From Oscillospiraceae bacterium (lineage in GTDB: Bacteria; Bacillota; Clostridia; Oscillospirales; Ruminococcaceae), in assembly GCA_020024185.1 (NCBI GenBank), contig JAHHUD010000002.1, positions 1 through 49,895 of the forward strand: DNA of 49,895 bases. The letters run 5' to 3'. The notes beneath the pieces were generated by a model. That model was given only the letters and a program-made list of their open reading frames with translations. It was not told where the DNA came from and did no database searches. This document shows, in pieces, positions 9,301-17,531 of the stretch. Every line of letters starts with the position of its first letter. The first letter of the stretch is position 1. Made by a program: the position numbers and the translations under genes.

Positions 9301-10641
9301 GTATCTGCCTTGCAAGACAAAACTGCTTATGGATATGTAAAAAAATATCTTGATGAAAGAGGAATTGTTTGTAATAAAGCAGAAGAAAATAGGCTTACTT
9401 TGGGTTGCTCCGGAGTTAAAAAGACAACCGGACAACATCCTGGTGGTATGGTTGTTGTGCCAAGTGACCATGAAGTGTATGATTTTTGCCCTGTTCAACA
9501 TCCAGCAGATGATAAAGAAAAAGGTGTTGTTACAACTCATTTTGAATTCAAATATTTACATGATACATTATTAAAACTTGATATTCTTGGGCATGATGTT
9601 CCTACAATGTACAAACATTTGGAAGATTTAACAGGTCTTAAAATTGCAGATGTTCCAATGAATGACCCTCAGGTTTATAAAATGCTTACAAGTACAGAAC
9701 CAATTGGTGTTGAACCAGACGATATTCAAAGTCAAACATCAACTTTTGGTATTCCTGAACTTGGCACTGACTTTGTTCGTCAAATGCTTATTGAAGCACA
9801 GCCACAGAGTTTTTCTGACCTTATTCAAATATCAGGTCTTAGTCATGGTACAGATGTTTGGATTGGCAATGCTCAGGAACTCATAAAAAATAAAATATGT
9901 ACAATCAAAGATGTAATCGGAACTCGTGACGACATTATGCTTACACTCATAAAAAAGGGTGTAGATAAAGCACAGGCGTTTAAAATTATGGAAATTACCC
10001 GTAAAGGTAAAGCAGCAAAAACTTTTGATGCTGAACTTGAGGCAATGCTAAAAAGTCATGGTGTAGAGGACTGGTATATAGATAGCTGTAAAAAAATCAA
10101 ATATATGTTTCCTAAAGCGCATGCTGTTGCGTACCTTATGGCAGCTATTAGACTTATGTGGTTTAAACTTTATTATCCATTAGAGTTTTATGCAACATAT
10201 TTTACTGTTCGTGGTGATGCTATTGACTATATGTCTGCAGTTGGTGGCAAGCAAGTTGCAACTAAAAACCTAAAGGATATAACTCAACGATTACGTGTAG
10301 AAAAAAATGCAAAAGACCTTGAAACTCAGGCATCTTTGCAGATGGTATGTGAAATGCTTGCACGAAACTATGAGTTTTTACCAATTAGACTTGGAAAAAG
10401 TAAAGCTAAAAAATATGTGATAGAAGATGGAAAAATCAGACTTCCATACTCATCTTTAAAAGGTGTTGGTGAAGCAGCTGCAGAACAACTTGAAAAAACT
10501 TGTGATGTGACAACAGATTTTCTTTCTGTTGAAGATTTACAAAAATCAAGTGGTGTATCAAGTGCAGTTATAGAAGGGCTTTATAATGCAGGAGCTCTTG
10601 GTGATTTGCCGATGACTAATCAAGTGTCATTACTTGGATAG
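6352..10641 (+). CDS. polC: DNA polymerase III alpha subunit, PolC type
   Basis: Gram-positive replicative DNA polymerase with built-in proofreading. From GTG 6352 it has 1429 residues, close to the usual 1430-1440. Order of domains: N-terminal domain, OB fold (about 205-315), PHP domain starting at ELHLHTK (about 320), an inserted DnaQ-like 3'-5' exonuclease starting at FDIETTGL (about 410), the rest of PHP, then a zinc finger CRKC...CPVC (about 896-925) and the polymerase core with PDIDLNFSGEYQ (about 950). I chose GTG 6352 because GAGGA lies six bases upstream; this start shares the G of the ispG stop codon. An upstream in-frame TTG at 6334 has no such site. Followed by a strong terminator. 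Confidence 0.98.
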   Translation: MSNLLLSVYNELQKNNPYAHEYMDVLLNKIEIKKKLSKLTAVIHSSRLISFDAIEYFAMFLHQKYPKFSIDVTNTFEKDTLSEKDFPTLFRLFSESVVSVPIMFFDDADIELEDKNININLSCGKSFLNAVNFEKTFSEYLESLIGKEYKISISQTKQPKERKSPVYELDNTPVKIVEKPKYDDFEIDGLNIRKDSVKVVHGKYQNIKTKDIISIDKAFKDTGKVTVWGKVFAVTEQGNFRKIFIYSITDGTNSINVKILLDPKDKNIEKWENIKTGTYFAIKGDCQMDKYERDYVIMPYDIVSFDLVPKKDNAEVKRVELHLHTKLSSMDALINPDEAVRQAYKYGHKAVAITDHGVAQGFPQAMLECDAIQKENPDFKVIYGCEGYFVDNMIQAYSGNRNGIISEQEFIVFDIETTGLTPSTENITEIGALLVKGNEILGEFHTFADPEKPISAKITELTGITDDMVKGAPNQRDVIEKFKEFIGDRIIIAHNANNFDVNFIKVVGERNNIDFDYEVIDTLPLSQNLLTELKKHKLDVLADYYNLGNFNHHRATDDAKMLFEVFKCLIKDLNKKDIYNLNEINSKLSNTQKLPRKSNHIILLCKTKEGIKNLYKLISYGHLKYFAKTPRMPKSEIIQHREGLIIGSACEAGELYRAVVEGKTHKELLKIASFYDFLEIQPLGNNEYMVREGLVESIEQIKDFNRKIIQLGEELNIPVVATGDVHFMTMEDSKYRAILMAGMGFSDADNQAPLYFRTTDEMLDEFSYLPPEKAYEVVVTNTNLIADMIEPGLRAIPKGTFPPSIDGAEDELRTATYKKLHDVYGDNPPEVITERVDKELNSIIKHGYAVLYVIAKKLVHNSEEHGYLVGSRGSVGSSSIAFFSSISEVNPLPPHYVCRKCKHTEFDIPEGINTGFDLPDKICPVCGEKLYGDGSDIPFETFLGFDGDKEPDIDLNFSGEYQASAHKYTEDLFGHEFVFKAGTVSALQDKTAYGYVKKYLDERGIVCNKAEENRLTLGCSGVKKTTGQHPGGMVVVPSDHEVYDFCPVQHPADDKEKGVVTTHFEFKYLHDTLLKLDILGHDVPTMYKHLEDLTGLKIADVPMNDPQVYKMLTSTEPIGVEPDDIQSQTSTFGIPELGTDFVRQMLIEAQPQSFSDLIQISGLSHGTDVWIGNAQELIKNKICTIKDVIGTRDDIMLTLIKKGVDKAQAFKIMEITRKGKAAKTFDAELEAMLKSHGVEDWYIDSCKKIKYMFPKAHAVAYLMAAIRLMWFKLYYPLEFYATYFTVRGDAIDYMSAVGGKQVATKNLKDITQRLRVEKNAKDLETQASLQMVCEMLARNYEFLPIRLGKSKAKKYVIEDGKIRLPYSSLKGVGEAAAEQLEKTCDVTTDFLSVEDLQKSSGVSSAVIEGLYNAGALGDLPMTNQVSLLG

Positions 10642-10644
10642 CAT

Positions 10645-10683
10645 AAAACACATAGAACTTATAATATAGTTCTATGTGTTTTT
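10645..10683 (+). terminator. Rho-independent terminator after polC
   Basis: A perfect 12-bp stem, ACACATAGAACT (10648-10659) with AGTTCTATGTGT (10668-10679), extends by three A-T pairs and runs into TTTT. It ends the uppS-polC transcript. The remaining gap to 10853 is AT-rich; a weak promoter-like pair TTGAAT (10786-10791) and TAGATA (10808-10813) with a 16-bp spacer may serve the next gene. Confidence 0.9.
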
Positions 10684-10853
10684 GTTTATAAAAATATTTA
10701 AAGTTCACAGTATATTCCCATTATTGTAGTAAATTAAAATACAAGTAAGATTTTATTTAATAAAATTCATACTAATTCATAATTTTTGAATATAAAAATT
10801 GTTTTATTAGATAATATTTGTAGTAACGTAAAATATAATAAGGAGAGAACAAT

Positions 10854-12443
10854 ATGAATCAAACATTATATTACGGCGGTAAAATAATAACTATGGAAAA
10901 TACTGTTTATGTGCAAGCAGTGCTAGTTGAAGATGGCTTAATTAAAGCTATCGGAAATTTTGATAATATTTTAGCAATGGCTGATAAATCTGTAAAAATG
11001 TTTAATTTAAATGGCAAAACATTAATGCCAGCGTTTACAGATGCACACAGTCACTTTATGGCTTGTGCAAATTCAACTTTACAAGCTCAACTTGGAGAGT
11101 GTATTAACTGGCAAGAAATTATAGATAATCTCGAAGAATTTCAACATAAAAACAACATACAAAAAGGTGATTGGATTCGTGGTACCGGATATGACCAAAA
11201 TAATCTTGAAGAAGGAAAAGCACCAAATAGATTTATATTAGATAAGATATTCCCGGATAATCCAGTGTTTATTCAGCATGCATCAGGACATATGGGTGTA
11301 TATAATACCAAAGCTTTAGAATGGCTTAAAATAACAAATGATACTCTATGTCCTGAAGGTGGTGTTATGGAAAAAGACGAAAACGGAAATCTTACTGGCT
11401 ATATGGAGGAAAACGCTTTTATTGTACCTCTTAAAAAAATACCTATGCCAAATATAGAAGATATGATGTATGCTATTGTGAAAGCTCAAGAAAACTATCT
11501 TGCTCATGGAATTACCACTGTTCAAGAAGGTATGTTTATGGATGCAATGGTTCCAATATATGAAGTTATGCTAAATCGTAACTTATTAAAAGTAGATTTA
11601 GTAGCTTTTACTGACCCTCAAAACAGTAGTATTATTAAAGATAAATTTAAAAATCACATAAATAAATATAATAATCACTTTAAAATAGGGGGAGATAAAA
11701 TATTCTTAGACGGCTCTCCACAAGGCAGAACTGCTTGGATGCGTACACCATATAAAGATGATGAAAATTATTTTGCTTATCCAGTATGGGATGACGAACA
11801 AGTTTATAAATTTGTTTATGATGCATGTATTAATAATAGGCAAATATTGGCTCATTGTAATGGTGATAGAGCAGCACAACAATATATTTCTGCAATTGAA
11901 AAGGTTAAAAATGAAACTGGAAAAAATTTAAAAAGACCTGTTATGGTTCATGCACAGCTTTTAGGTCTTGACCAAATTTCAAAAGTTAAAAATTTAGGTA
12001 TAATTCCATCATTCTTTATTGCACATATATATCATTGGGGAGATGTGCATATTAAAAATTTTGGTTTAGACAGAGCATCTACAATAAGCCCCGCTGGTCC
12101 AGCTTTAAAGGAAAATATTCCATTTACATTTCATCAAGATAGCCCGGTTATAGAACCAGACATGCTTGAAACTGTTTGGTGTGCAGTTAATCGCATAACA
12201 AAAAATAATGTAAAACTTGGAGAAGAATTTGCAATTTCTGCATATGATGCATTAAAAGCTATTACCATAAATTCTGCTTATCAGTATTTTGAAGAGAATG
12301 AAAAGGGCTCAATAAAAGAAGGTAAAGTTGCTGACTTTGTAATACTTTCAGAAAATCCACTAGAAGTCAATCCAATGGAGATAAAAAATATTAAAGTTTT
12401 ACAAACAATAAAAAATGATAATGTTGTGTGGAATAATATATAA
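10854..12443 (+). CDS. Amidohydrolase family 3 protein (YtcJ/AepA-like)
   Basis: Member of the metal-dependent amidohydrolase superfamily (Amidohydro_3). These are TIM-barrel hydrolases acting on amides or N-formyl compounds; the substrate here is unknown. The first metal motif is DAHSHF (Asp63, His65, His67). Further likely ligands are in KIFLDGSPQG (Lys), LAHCNGD (His), MVHAQLL (His) and HQDSPV (Asp). The C-terminal part carries the small beta-sandwich typical of the family (GSIKEGKVADFVILSENP). Length of 529 residues is normal. AAGGAGAG lies eight bases before ATG. The gene stands alone between two terminators, so context gives no pathway. Confidence 0.85.
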   Translation: MNQTLYYGGKIITMENTVYVQAVLVEDGLIKAIGNFDNILAMADKSVKMFNLNGKTLMPAFTDAHSHFMACANSTLQAQLGECINWQEIIDNLEEFQHKNNIQKGDWIRGTGYDQNNLEEGKAPNRFILDKIFPDNPVFIQHASGHMGVYNTKALEWLKITNDTLCPEGGVMEKDENGNLTGYMEENAFIVPLKKIPMPNIEDMMYAIVKAQENYLAHGITTVQEGMFMDAMVPIYEVMLNRNLLKVDLVAFTDPQNSSIIKDKFKNHINKYNNHFKIGGDKIFLDGSPQGRTAWMRTPYKDDENYFAYPVWDDEQVYKFVYDACINNRQILAHCNGDRAAQQYISAIEKVKNETGKNLKRPVMVHAQLLGLDQISKVKNLGIIPSFFIAHIYHWGDVHIKNFGLDRASTISPAGPALKENIPFTFHQDSPVIEPDMLETVWCAVNRITKNNVKLGEEFAISAYDALKAITINSAYQYFEENEKGSIKEGKVADFVILSENPLEVNPMEIKNIKVLQTIKNDNVVWNNI

Positions 12444-12448
12444 AAATA

Positions 12449-12478
12449 AGGGAGTGTATGAAAATACACTCCTTTTTA
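12449..12478. terminator. Bidirectional terminator between convergent genes
   Basis: GGAGTGTAT (12451-12459) pairs perfectly with ATACACTCC (12464-12472) around a GAAA tetraloop. T5 follows on the + strand, and the - strand reads CTTATTTTT after the stem. It can end both the amidohydrolase transcript and the convergent pseudouridine synthase transcript. Confidence 0.9.
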
Positions 12479-12493
12479 GATAGCAAAATATAT

Positions 12494-13426
12494 TTAACTT
12501 AATTGGTCAAAAAAATCTTTTACAAAACTATTATTTAATATAAAAGTTTTACCAGACAAATATGATAAAATATTACTTTCAGGTATAGATTTAAAAGATA
12601 ATTTATATGCACATAACATTTGACTTTTTAAAACTTTATGTGGCGCACCATATTTTCTGTCTGCCAAAATAGGTGACTTAAGATATGAAAGATGAGCTCT
12701 TATTTGATGTGTTCTTCCGGTTATAAGCGTGCACTCTACCAAATTAAAATCTCGTTTTGTTTGTAGTGTTTTAAAAATTGTTGTTATGTTTTTACTTTCA
12801 TTATTTATAGCAGATTTTGTAACTGTAACCTTTTTTGTTTGCTTATTTCTTGTTAAATAAGCATGATATTCACCATTTATAGCATTATTTGTAATACATA
12901 TATATTTCTTAGAAATAAGATTATCACGTATAATGCAGTTCATATCTGATAAAGCTTTATAATTCTTAGCGGCAATTACAATTCCTTCTGTGCCTTGGTC
13001 AATTCTATTACATAAAGCGGGTGTAAAGGTATTTTCTGTGTTAGCAGAAAATTGATTTTTTGAATTTAAATATGAAATAATTATATCAATTAAGTTATCT
13101 TCATTTTTATTATCGGAATGACATAATAAACCTTGTGGTTTATTAACTAATAGAATATTTTCATCTTCATAGATAATATTTAGCTGATTAGAGTATTCCT
13201 TTATCTCTTTATTTTCTTTTGTAAAAAACTCATCATTTATGTATAATTCTATTAAATCATTTGTTTTTATTTTATAGTCTGCATCTTGCTTTTTTCCATT
13301 TACTTTAATACGTTTATTTCTAAAGCTTTTATAGAGTAAATTTTTAGGCATAAGAGGACAAACTTTTTCACAAAATCTGCTTAAACGCATATCATTATCA
13401 TTTAATGTCGCTATATAACTTTTCAT
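12494..13426 (-). CDS. RluA-family pseudouridine synthase
   Basis: Converts specific uridines in rRNA or tRNA to pseudouridine. From the ATG at 13426 it has 310 residues, with an N-terminal S4-like RNA-binding region (MRLSRFCEK to about residue 75) and then the catalytic domain. The catalytic Asp is in the motif NRIDQGTEG, where the family more often has HRLDxxTSG. The second motif GRTHQIRAHL is intact. AGGA lies six bases upstream of ATG 13426 on this strand; a reading from 13480 would add 18 residues without support. A second, more canonical RluA-family gene is at 34339, so the two probably modify different sites. The target cannot be assigned. Confidence 0.88.
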   Translation of the reverse strand: MKSYIATLNDNDMRLSRFCEKVCPLMPKNLLYKSFRNKRIKVNGKKQDADYKIKTNDLIELYINDEFFTKENKEIKEYSNQLNIIYEDENILLVNKPQGLLCHSDNKNEDNLIDIIISYLNSKNQFSANTENTFTPALCNRIDQGTEGIVIAAKNYKALSDMNCIIRDNLISKKYICITNNAINGEYHAYLTRNKQTKKVTVTKSAINNESKNITTIFKTLQTKRDFNLVECTLITGRTHQIRAHLSYLKSPILADRKYGAPHKVLKSQMLCAYKLSFKSIPESNILSYLSGKTFILNNSFVKDFFDQLS

Positions 13427-13438
13427 ATAAAATCCTAC

Positions 13439-13467
13439 TTTAAATTTTAGTGTTAATATTGTATAAT
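13439..13467 (+). promoter_or_regulatory. Candidate promoter for radC
   Basis: TTTAAA (13439-13444), a 17-bp spacer and TATAAT (13462-13467), with a predicted start near 13474. Its start region overlaps the -10 element of the promoter facing the other way. Confidence 0.4.
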
Positions 13468-13471
13468 AAGA

Positions 13472-13500
13472 AGTATACACTAATTTTAGTATTGAGTAAA
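13472..13500 (-). promoter_or_regulatory. Candidate promoter for the RluA-family gene
   Basis: On the - strand, TTTACT (13500-13495), a 17-bp spacer and TATACT (13477-13472). The predicted start is near 13465, about 40 bases before ATG 13426. The match is good in both hexamers and spacing. Confidence 0.5.
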
Positions 13501-13528
13501 TATTATTGTATGAGGAATATAGTTTTTA

Positions 13529-14215
13529 ATGAATTTACACGAAGGACACAGAAAAAGATTAAAAGAGCGTTTTATAAAAAATGGATTAGAGGGATTTGAA
13601 GACCATAACATTCTTGAATTATTGTTGTTTTATTCCGTACCACGAAGTGATACAAATGAAATAGGACATAAACTTTTGAAAAGATTTGGCAGTTTATCAA
13701 ATGTTTTTGATGCACCATTCGAAGAACTATGTAAAGTAGATGGAGTAGGCGCACACAGTGCAACACTTATTAAGTTGATGCCTGAATTATGTAACCTATA
13801 TAATGTAGATAAAACTGAAAAAGTAAAAGTTGTAAGCTCAACAAATTCAGCTGGTGAATATTTTGTTCCAAGATTTATTGGTAAAATAAACGAAGAGGTA
13901 CATATAATGTTGCTAGATGATAAAAAGAAAGTTATAAAATCTGAAGTTATTTCAAAGGGGACAGTCAATGCAAGTGCTGTTTCTATAAGAAATATTGTAT
14001 CATCAGTTGTAAACTCTAATGCAACGGGAGTTATTTTAGCTCATAATCATCCAGGTGGTATTGCTTTACCATCAAGTAAAGATATTTTAACAACAAAAAG
14101 AATATATCATGCACTCAAACTTATGGATATAGAACTTTGTGACCATATTGTTGTTGCTGACGGAGATTTTGTTTCTATGCTTGATAGTGGTATGTTTGAA
14201 GGGTTCAAAATGTAA
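13529..14215 (+). CDS. radC: RadC family protein (JAB1/MPN metalloprotease-like domain)
   Basis: The RadC family has an N-terminal helix-hairpin-helix region (about 1-80, including FGSLSNVFDAPFEEL and KVDGVGAHSA) and a C-terminal JAB/MPN domain with the zinc motif AHNHPGG and a downstream Asp in the serine-containing tail. A DNA-repair role was historically assigned but is doubtful; the biochemical activity is not settled. The length of 228 residues is normal. GAGGA lies 12 bases before ATG, rather far. The gene is divergent from the pseudouridine synthase and 31 bases upstream of the nucleosidase-like gene. Confidence 0.93.
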   Translation: MNLHEGHRKRLKERFIKNGLEGFEDHNILELLLFYSVPRSDTNEIGHKLLKRFGSLSNVFDAPFEELCKVDGVGAHSATLIKLMPELCNLYNVDKTEKVKVVSSTNSAGEYFVPRFIGKINEEVHIMLLDDKKKVIKSEVISKGTVNASAVSIRNIVSSVVNSNATGVILAHNHPGGIALPSSKDILTTKRIYHALKLMDIELCDHIVVADGDFVSMLDSGMFEGFKM

Positions 14216-14246
14216 TATAAAAACGCTTTAGAAATGGAGAGAAAAA

Positions 14247-14930
14247 TTGAAGAAAATAGGTCTTTTGATTGCAGTAGAAATTGATAGCTTATTAAAATCC
14301 AATTTTACCTACGAAAGAATGGAACATGTAGGAAAATTTGATATATACATTTACGAAATGAACGGGAATAAGATTATTGCAATACATTCTGGTTGTGGAC
14401 AAATAAAGGCGGCAGCAGCTACAGAGATATTGATTTCTTTATATCATGTTGACGTTATAATAAACTTTGGAATTGTTGGAGCACTAACTGAAGAAATTGG
14501 AATACATCAGGTGTGTTTGATAGATAATATTGTGGACTATAGCTTTGATACTTCGGAAGCTGATAACTGTGAAGTAGGCAGACACTGCGAGTATCCATCT
14601 GTTTATTTGAAAACCGATGATAAATTAATAGAAAAAGCATTAAAAATTATCCCTGGACTTCGTAAAGTAAACTGTGCTTCCGGGTCAAAATTTGTAAGTA
14701 CACCAGAGGAAAAATTACAGATTCATAGAGATTTTAACTGCGACATTATAGAAATGGAAGCTGCCGGAATTTTTTTAACTGCAGATATGCACAATGTGGG
14801 AGTTTTATTTATTAAAGGAATTTCTGATACTCTTCATGGCGGTAAAGATGAATTTTTTGATATGTGTCGCAAGTCCTCAGAAGTATGTCTTAAAATAGTT
14901 ATGCAACTACTAGAACAAGATTTTATTTAG
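14247..14930 (+). CDS. MTA/SAH nucleosidase-like protein (PNP/UDP phosphorylase family)
   Basis: Belongs to the nucleosidase/phosphorylase superfamily and most resembles 5'-methylthioadenosine/S-adenosylhomocysteine nucleosidase, which removes adenine from by-products of methylation and polyamine synthesis. Glu11, Glu171 (in EMEAAGIF) and Asp194 (in GISDT) occupy the positions of the catalytic Glu, substrate Glu and general-acid Asp of Pfs. The length of 227 residues fits. The sequence is divergent (ISDTLHGG rather than the common ISDxAD), so another nucleoside substrate is possible. The start is TTG 14247 with GGAGAG five bases upstream. It probably shares a transcript with radC. Confidence 0.78.
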   Translation: MKKIGLLIAVEIDSLLKSNFTYERMEHVGKFDIYIYEMNGNKIIAIHSGCGQIKAAAATEILISLYHVDVIINFGIVGALTEEIGIHQVCLIDNIVDYSFDTSEADNCEVGRHCEYPSVYLKTDDKLIEKALKIIPGLRKVNCASGSKFVSTPEEKLQIHRDFNCDIIEMEAAGIFLTADMHNVGVLFIKGISDTLHGGKDEFFDMCRKSSEVCLKIVMQLLEQDFI

Positions 14931-15030
14931 TTATGCACTATTAAAATAATTTTGGAGTTGAATTATTTATGTGTAACACATAGCCAGACAACGAAATATT
15001 AATTTTTTAAATATTATATATGTAAAATAG

Positions 15031-15063
15031 CAGGCAGACCTCAATATAAATGAGGTCTGCCTG
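15031..15063. terminator. Long hairpin between convergent genes, probable terminator
   Basis: A perfect 13-bp stem, CAGGCAGACCTCA (15031-15043) with TGAGGTCTGCCTG (15051-15063), has a 7-base loop. It lies between the end of the nucleosidase-like gene and the convergent AGCS gene. Neither strand has a long T tract (the - strand reads CTATTTTA), so termination may be imperfect. Nothing else was recognised in 14931-15160. Confidence 0.6.
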
Positions 15064-15160
15064 TATGTATAATTACTATAATTGAAAAGTTATTATAAGA
15101 ATAAGCTTTTATATAGTTATGTAAATTTATAAACTGTGTAGAATGGATACAATAAGTTAA

Positions 15161-16531
15161 TTAATTTTTATTTGATGAATAGTCATATAAAGACTTTATA
15201 GCTTGATTAGACAAAGGAATAAGTGCAATCATATTAAATATTGTCATTAATCCAACTCCGATATCTCCTAAGTCCCATACAAATGTATATGTTGCAAGCC
15301 CTCCGATGAATAACATAATAAGAGCAAATATATTGTATGATATTTGAAAAATCTTTTTATCTCCAAAAAGGTATGCAATATTAGGACGTGCATAAAATAA
15401 AATTCCAAGAAATGTTGAAAAACTGAAAAGCCATAATGATATAGCTGTAAAAACTACACCAATGTATCCAAAATGATAATTCATCGCTGTTTGCAATAAT
15501 TCCATCCCAACAAGACCTGATAATAAGTCTGATGGAGCAAGTAACATAATCATTGCCGTACAAGTACATATCACAATTGTATCAATTATAACACCAAATG
15601 CCTGAAATAGTCCTGCTTTTGCTGGATGACTAACATCAGCCGCTGCTGCTGCACAAGGGGCAGAACCACTGCCTGCTTCATTTGAAAATAATCCACGCTT
15701 AACACCATTCATAAGAACAGCACCAAATCCACCAGCCACAACTTGTTTTAATCCAAATGCTTCCTCGAAAATAGTAACAATAACCGATGGTAAGATATTT
15801 ATATTCTTAATTATTACGAAAACTGCAATTCCAAAGTAAAATACAGCCATTATTGGAACGATAATATCCAAAACTTTAACAGTTATATTTTTCTTGAAAA
15901 TTATAAAAGCAGAAAACAAAACCAATACGGTAGTACTTACTATTGGGCTAATATTAAATGCAGATTTAAAAGATGAAGATACAGAGTTGCTGATAACCTG
16001 ACTAATACCAGCCCAACAAATTAAACCAGATAATGCAAATAAAATTGCTAGAATACTTTTCTTTTTACCTTTAGCAAAAAAACTATGCATGTAATATGCT
16101 GGTCCACCACGAAATCCCCCATAAATAGTGTCTTTTTGTTTGTAAATCTGAGCAAGTGTCGCTTCGACAAATGCTGTTGATGCGCCAATTAAAGAAGTTA
16201 TCCACATCCAAAAAACTGAACCCGGTCCACCAACTGAAATCGCAGCAACAACACCAACCATATTGCCCATACCAACCCTTGTAGCTGTTGAAACAATAAG
16301 TGCTTGAAGTCCGGAAATAGCACCATTTTTTGTTTCACTTTTTTCTATAGAAATTTTTATCATTTCAGGAAACATACGAATTGGTAAAAATTTTGTTTTT
16401 ACAGTAAAGTATATACCAGAAGGAATTAGTATAAGAACTAATAAAGATATCCCTATTGATGTGCCATTTGGAAGAGGTATAAAGAATAAATCTCCCCATA
16501 ATAAATTATAAATAATACTAATAATTTGCAT
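15161..16531 (-). CDS. Alanine/glycine:cation symporter (AGCS family)
   Basis: Sodium-coupled amino-acid importer of the AGCS family (AgcS/AlsT/DagA type) in the cytoplasmic membrane, usually for alanine or glycine. About eleven hydrophobic segments fill the 456 residues. Family motifs include RVGMGNMVGVVAAISVGGPG near the second segment, GGPAYYM, and SNEAGSGSAPCAAAAA in the middle. AAGGGG lies eight bases before ATG on this strand. It is divergent from the LysR-type gene, with which it shares a 112-base control region, so that regulator probably controls it. The exact amino acid is not readable. Confidence 0.92.
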   Translation of the reverse strand: MQIISIIYNLLWGDLFFIPLPNGTSIGISLLVLILIPSGIYFTVKTKFLPIRMFPEMIKISIEKSETKNGAISGLQALIVSTATRVGMGNMVGVVAAISVGGPGSVFWMWITSLIGASTAFVEATLAQIYKQKDTIYGGFRGGPAYYMHSFFAKGKKKSILAILFALSGLICWAGISQVISNSVSSSFKSAFNISPIVSTTVLVLFSAFIIFKKNITVKVLDIIVPIMAVFYFGIAVFVIIKNINILPSVIVTIFEEAFGLKQVVAGGFGAVLMNGVKRGLFSNEAGSGSAPCAAAAADVSHPAKAGLFQAFGVIIDTIVICTCTAMIMLLAPSDLLSGLVGMELLQTAMNYHFGYIGVVFTAISLWLFSFSTFLGILFYARPNIAYLFGDKKIFQISYNIFALIMLFIGGLATYTFVWDLGDIGVGLMTIFNMIALIPLSNQAIKSLYDYSSNKN

Positions 16532-16562
16532 TTTTCTATCCCCTTGCTTTTAACTTATTTTA

Positions 16563-16591
16563 AGTATATAATACAAATTATCATTTGTCTA
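16563..16591 (-). promoter_or_regulatory. Candidate promoter of the AGCS gene
   Basis: On the - strand, TAGACA (16591-16586), a 17-bp spacer and TATACT (16568-16563). The predicted start is about 25 bases before the ATG. A 16-bp dyad lies almost wholly inside the spacer. Confidence 0.55.
16573..16588. promoter_or_regulatory. Dyad, candidate LysR-type operator
   Basis: ACAAAT (16573-16578) and ATTTGT (16583-16588) form a perfect inverted repeat with a TATC centre. It lies between the -10 and -35 of the AGCS gene. It also touches a possible lysR promoter (TTGTCT at 16585-16590, TAAAAT at 16606-16611, with a short 15-bp spacer). The position would suit control of both genes by the adjacent LysR protein. 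A textbook T-N11-A box is not clear. Confidence 0.45.
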
Positions 16592-16643
16592 ATAGATAGT
16601 TTAGATAAAATACATTTAATTTTTAAATGAAGGACTTTATAAT

Positions 16644-17531
16644 ATGGATTTACAAAATTTAAATATATTCATTCAAGTTGCAGAACTTAATAGTTTTACT
16701 AGAGCAGGAGAAAAACTTGGATATTCTCAACCTACTGTTTCATTTCAAATAAAACAATTAGAGAATGAACTGGGAGTACAGCTTTTTGACAGAGTTGGAC
16801 ATACTATAAAACTTACAGACGCCGGCAGAGACGCACTGTCTTATGCACAGCAAATATGTCATGCAAGTCAAGAAATGCTTTTAGGTAAAAAAGGCAGAGA
16901 AGAAGTATCCGGTATTGTTAGAATTGCAATGGCAGACTCTTTGTTTATGCCTTTAATAGCAGATAAATTTGATGAATTTAGAAAACAGTATCCTAATGTA
17001 TCATTAAGAGTACAAGCTGCAGGAACAGACACACTGTTTAAATTGTTAGAACAAAATGAAGCAGATATTATATGCACTTTAGATAATCGTACATATAATA
17101 CAAATTATATTTTAGTTGCCGAAGAAGAAATATCTGTTGATTTTGTTGCATCTGTTGAAAACCCAATATCAAAAAAAAGCGTTATTAATATTTCTGATTT
17201 AATTACTCAGTCTTTTATGCTTACTGAAAAAGGAATGAGCTATCGTCGTATTATGGATGAAAATTTTGCCAAACACTCTATTGAAATACATCCTATATTG
17301 GAAAATAGCAGCCCCGATATGTTATGTAAACTTGTTGAACAAAATTTAGGAATATCTTTTCTACCAGAGTATGTAACAAAAAAAGCTGTAAATGATAAAA
17401 AAATAGTAAAACTTAATGTTAAAAATTTAGAAATGAAAATATGTAAACAAATACTTTATCATAAGGATAAATGGGTTTCTTCGCCAATGAGTGCTACACT
17501 TAATCATTTATCAAAAATAAAGCTTATATAA
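16644..17531 (+). CDS. LysR-family transcriptional regulator
   Basis: DNA-binding regulator with an N-terminal winged helix-turn-helix (residues 1-60, MDLQNLNIFIQVAELNSF through GYSQPTVSFQIKQLE) and a C-terminal periplasmic-binding-like effector domain (about 90-290). The 295 residues are standard. The divergent AGCS transporter is the natural target, and the effector may be the transported amino acid or a product of it; both are inferences from layout. The ATG at 16644 has AAGGA about 11 bases upstream. Confidence 0.92.
   Translation: MDLQNLNIFIQVAELNSFTRAGEKLGYSQPTVSFQIKQLENELGVQLFDRVGHTIKLTDAGRDALSYAQQICHASQEMLLGKKGREEVSGIVRIAMADSLFMPLIADKFDEFRKQYPNVSLRVQAAGTDTLFKLLEQNEADIICTLDNRTYNTNYILVAEEEISVDFVASVENPISKKSVINISDLITQSFMLTEKGMSYRRIMDENFAKHSIEIHPILENSSPDMLCKLVEQNLGISFLPEYVTKKAVNDKKIVKLNVKNLEMKICKQILYHKDKWVSSPMSATLNHLSKIKLI

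Noticed and set aside
10741..10775. TTTTATTTAATAAAA palindrome after polC as a second terminator
   Set aside because: It contains only A-T pairs and has almost no loop, so it is expected in such AT-rich sequence. The strong terminator at 10645-10683 already explains the end of polC.
13630..13968. A 112-codon - strand frame inside radC
   Set aside because: radC is full length with its JAB motifs on the + strand; the antisense frame has no motif or ribosome binding site support.
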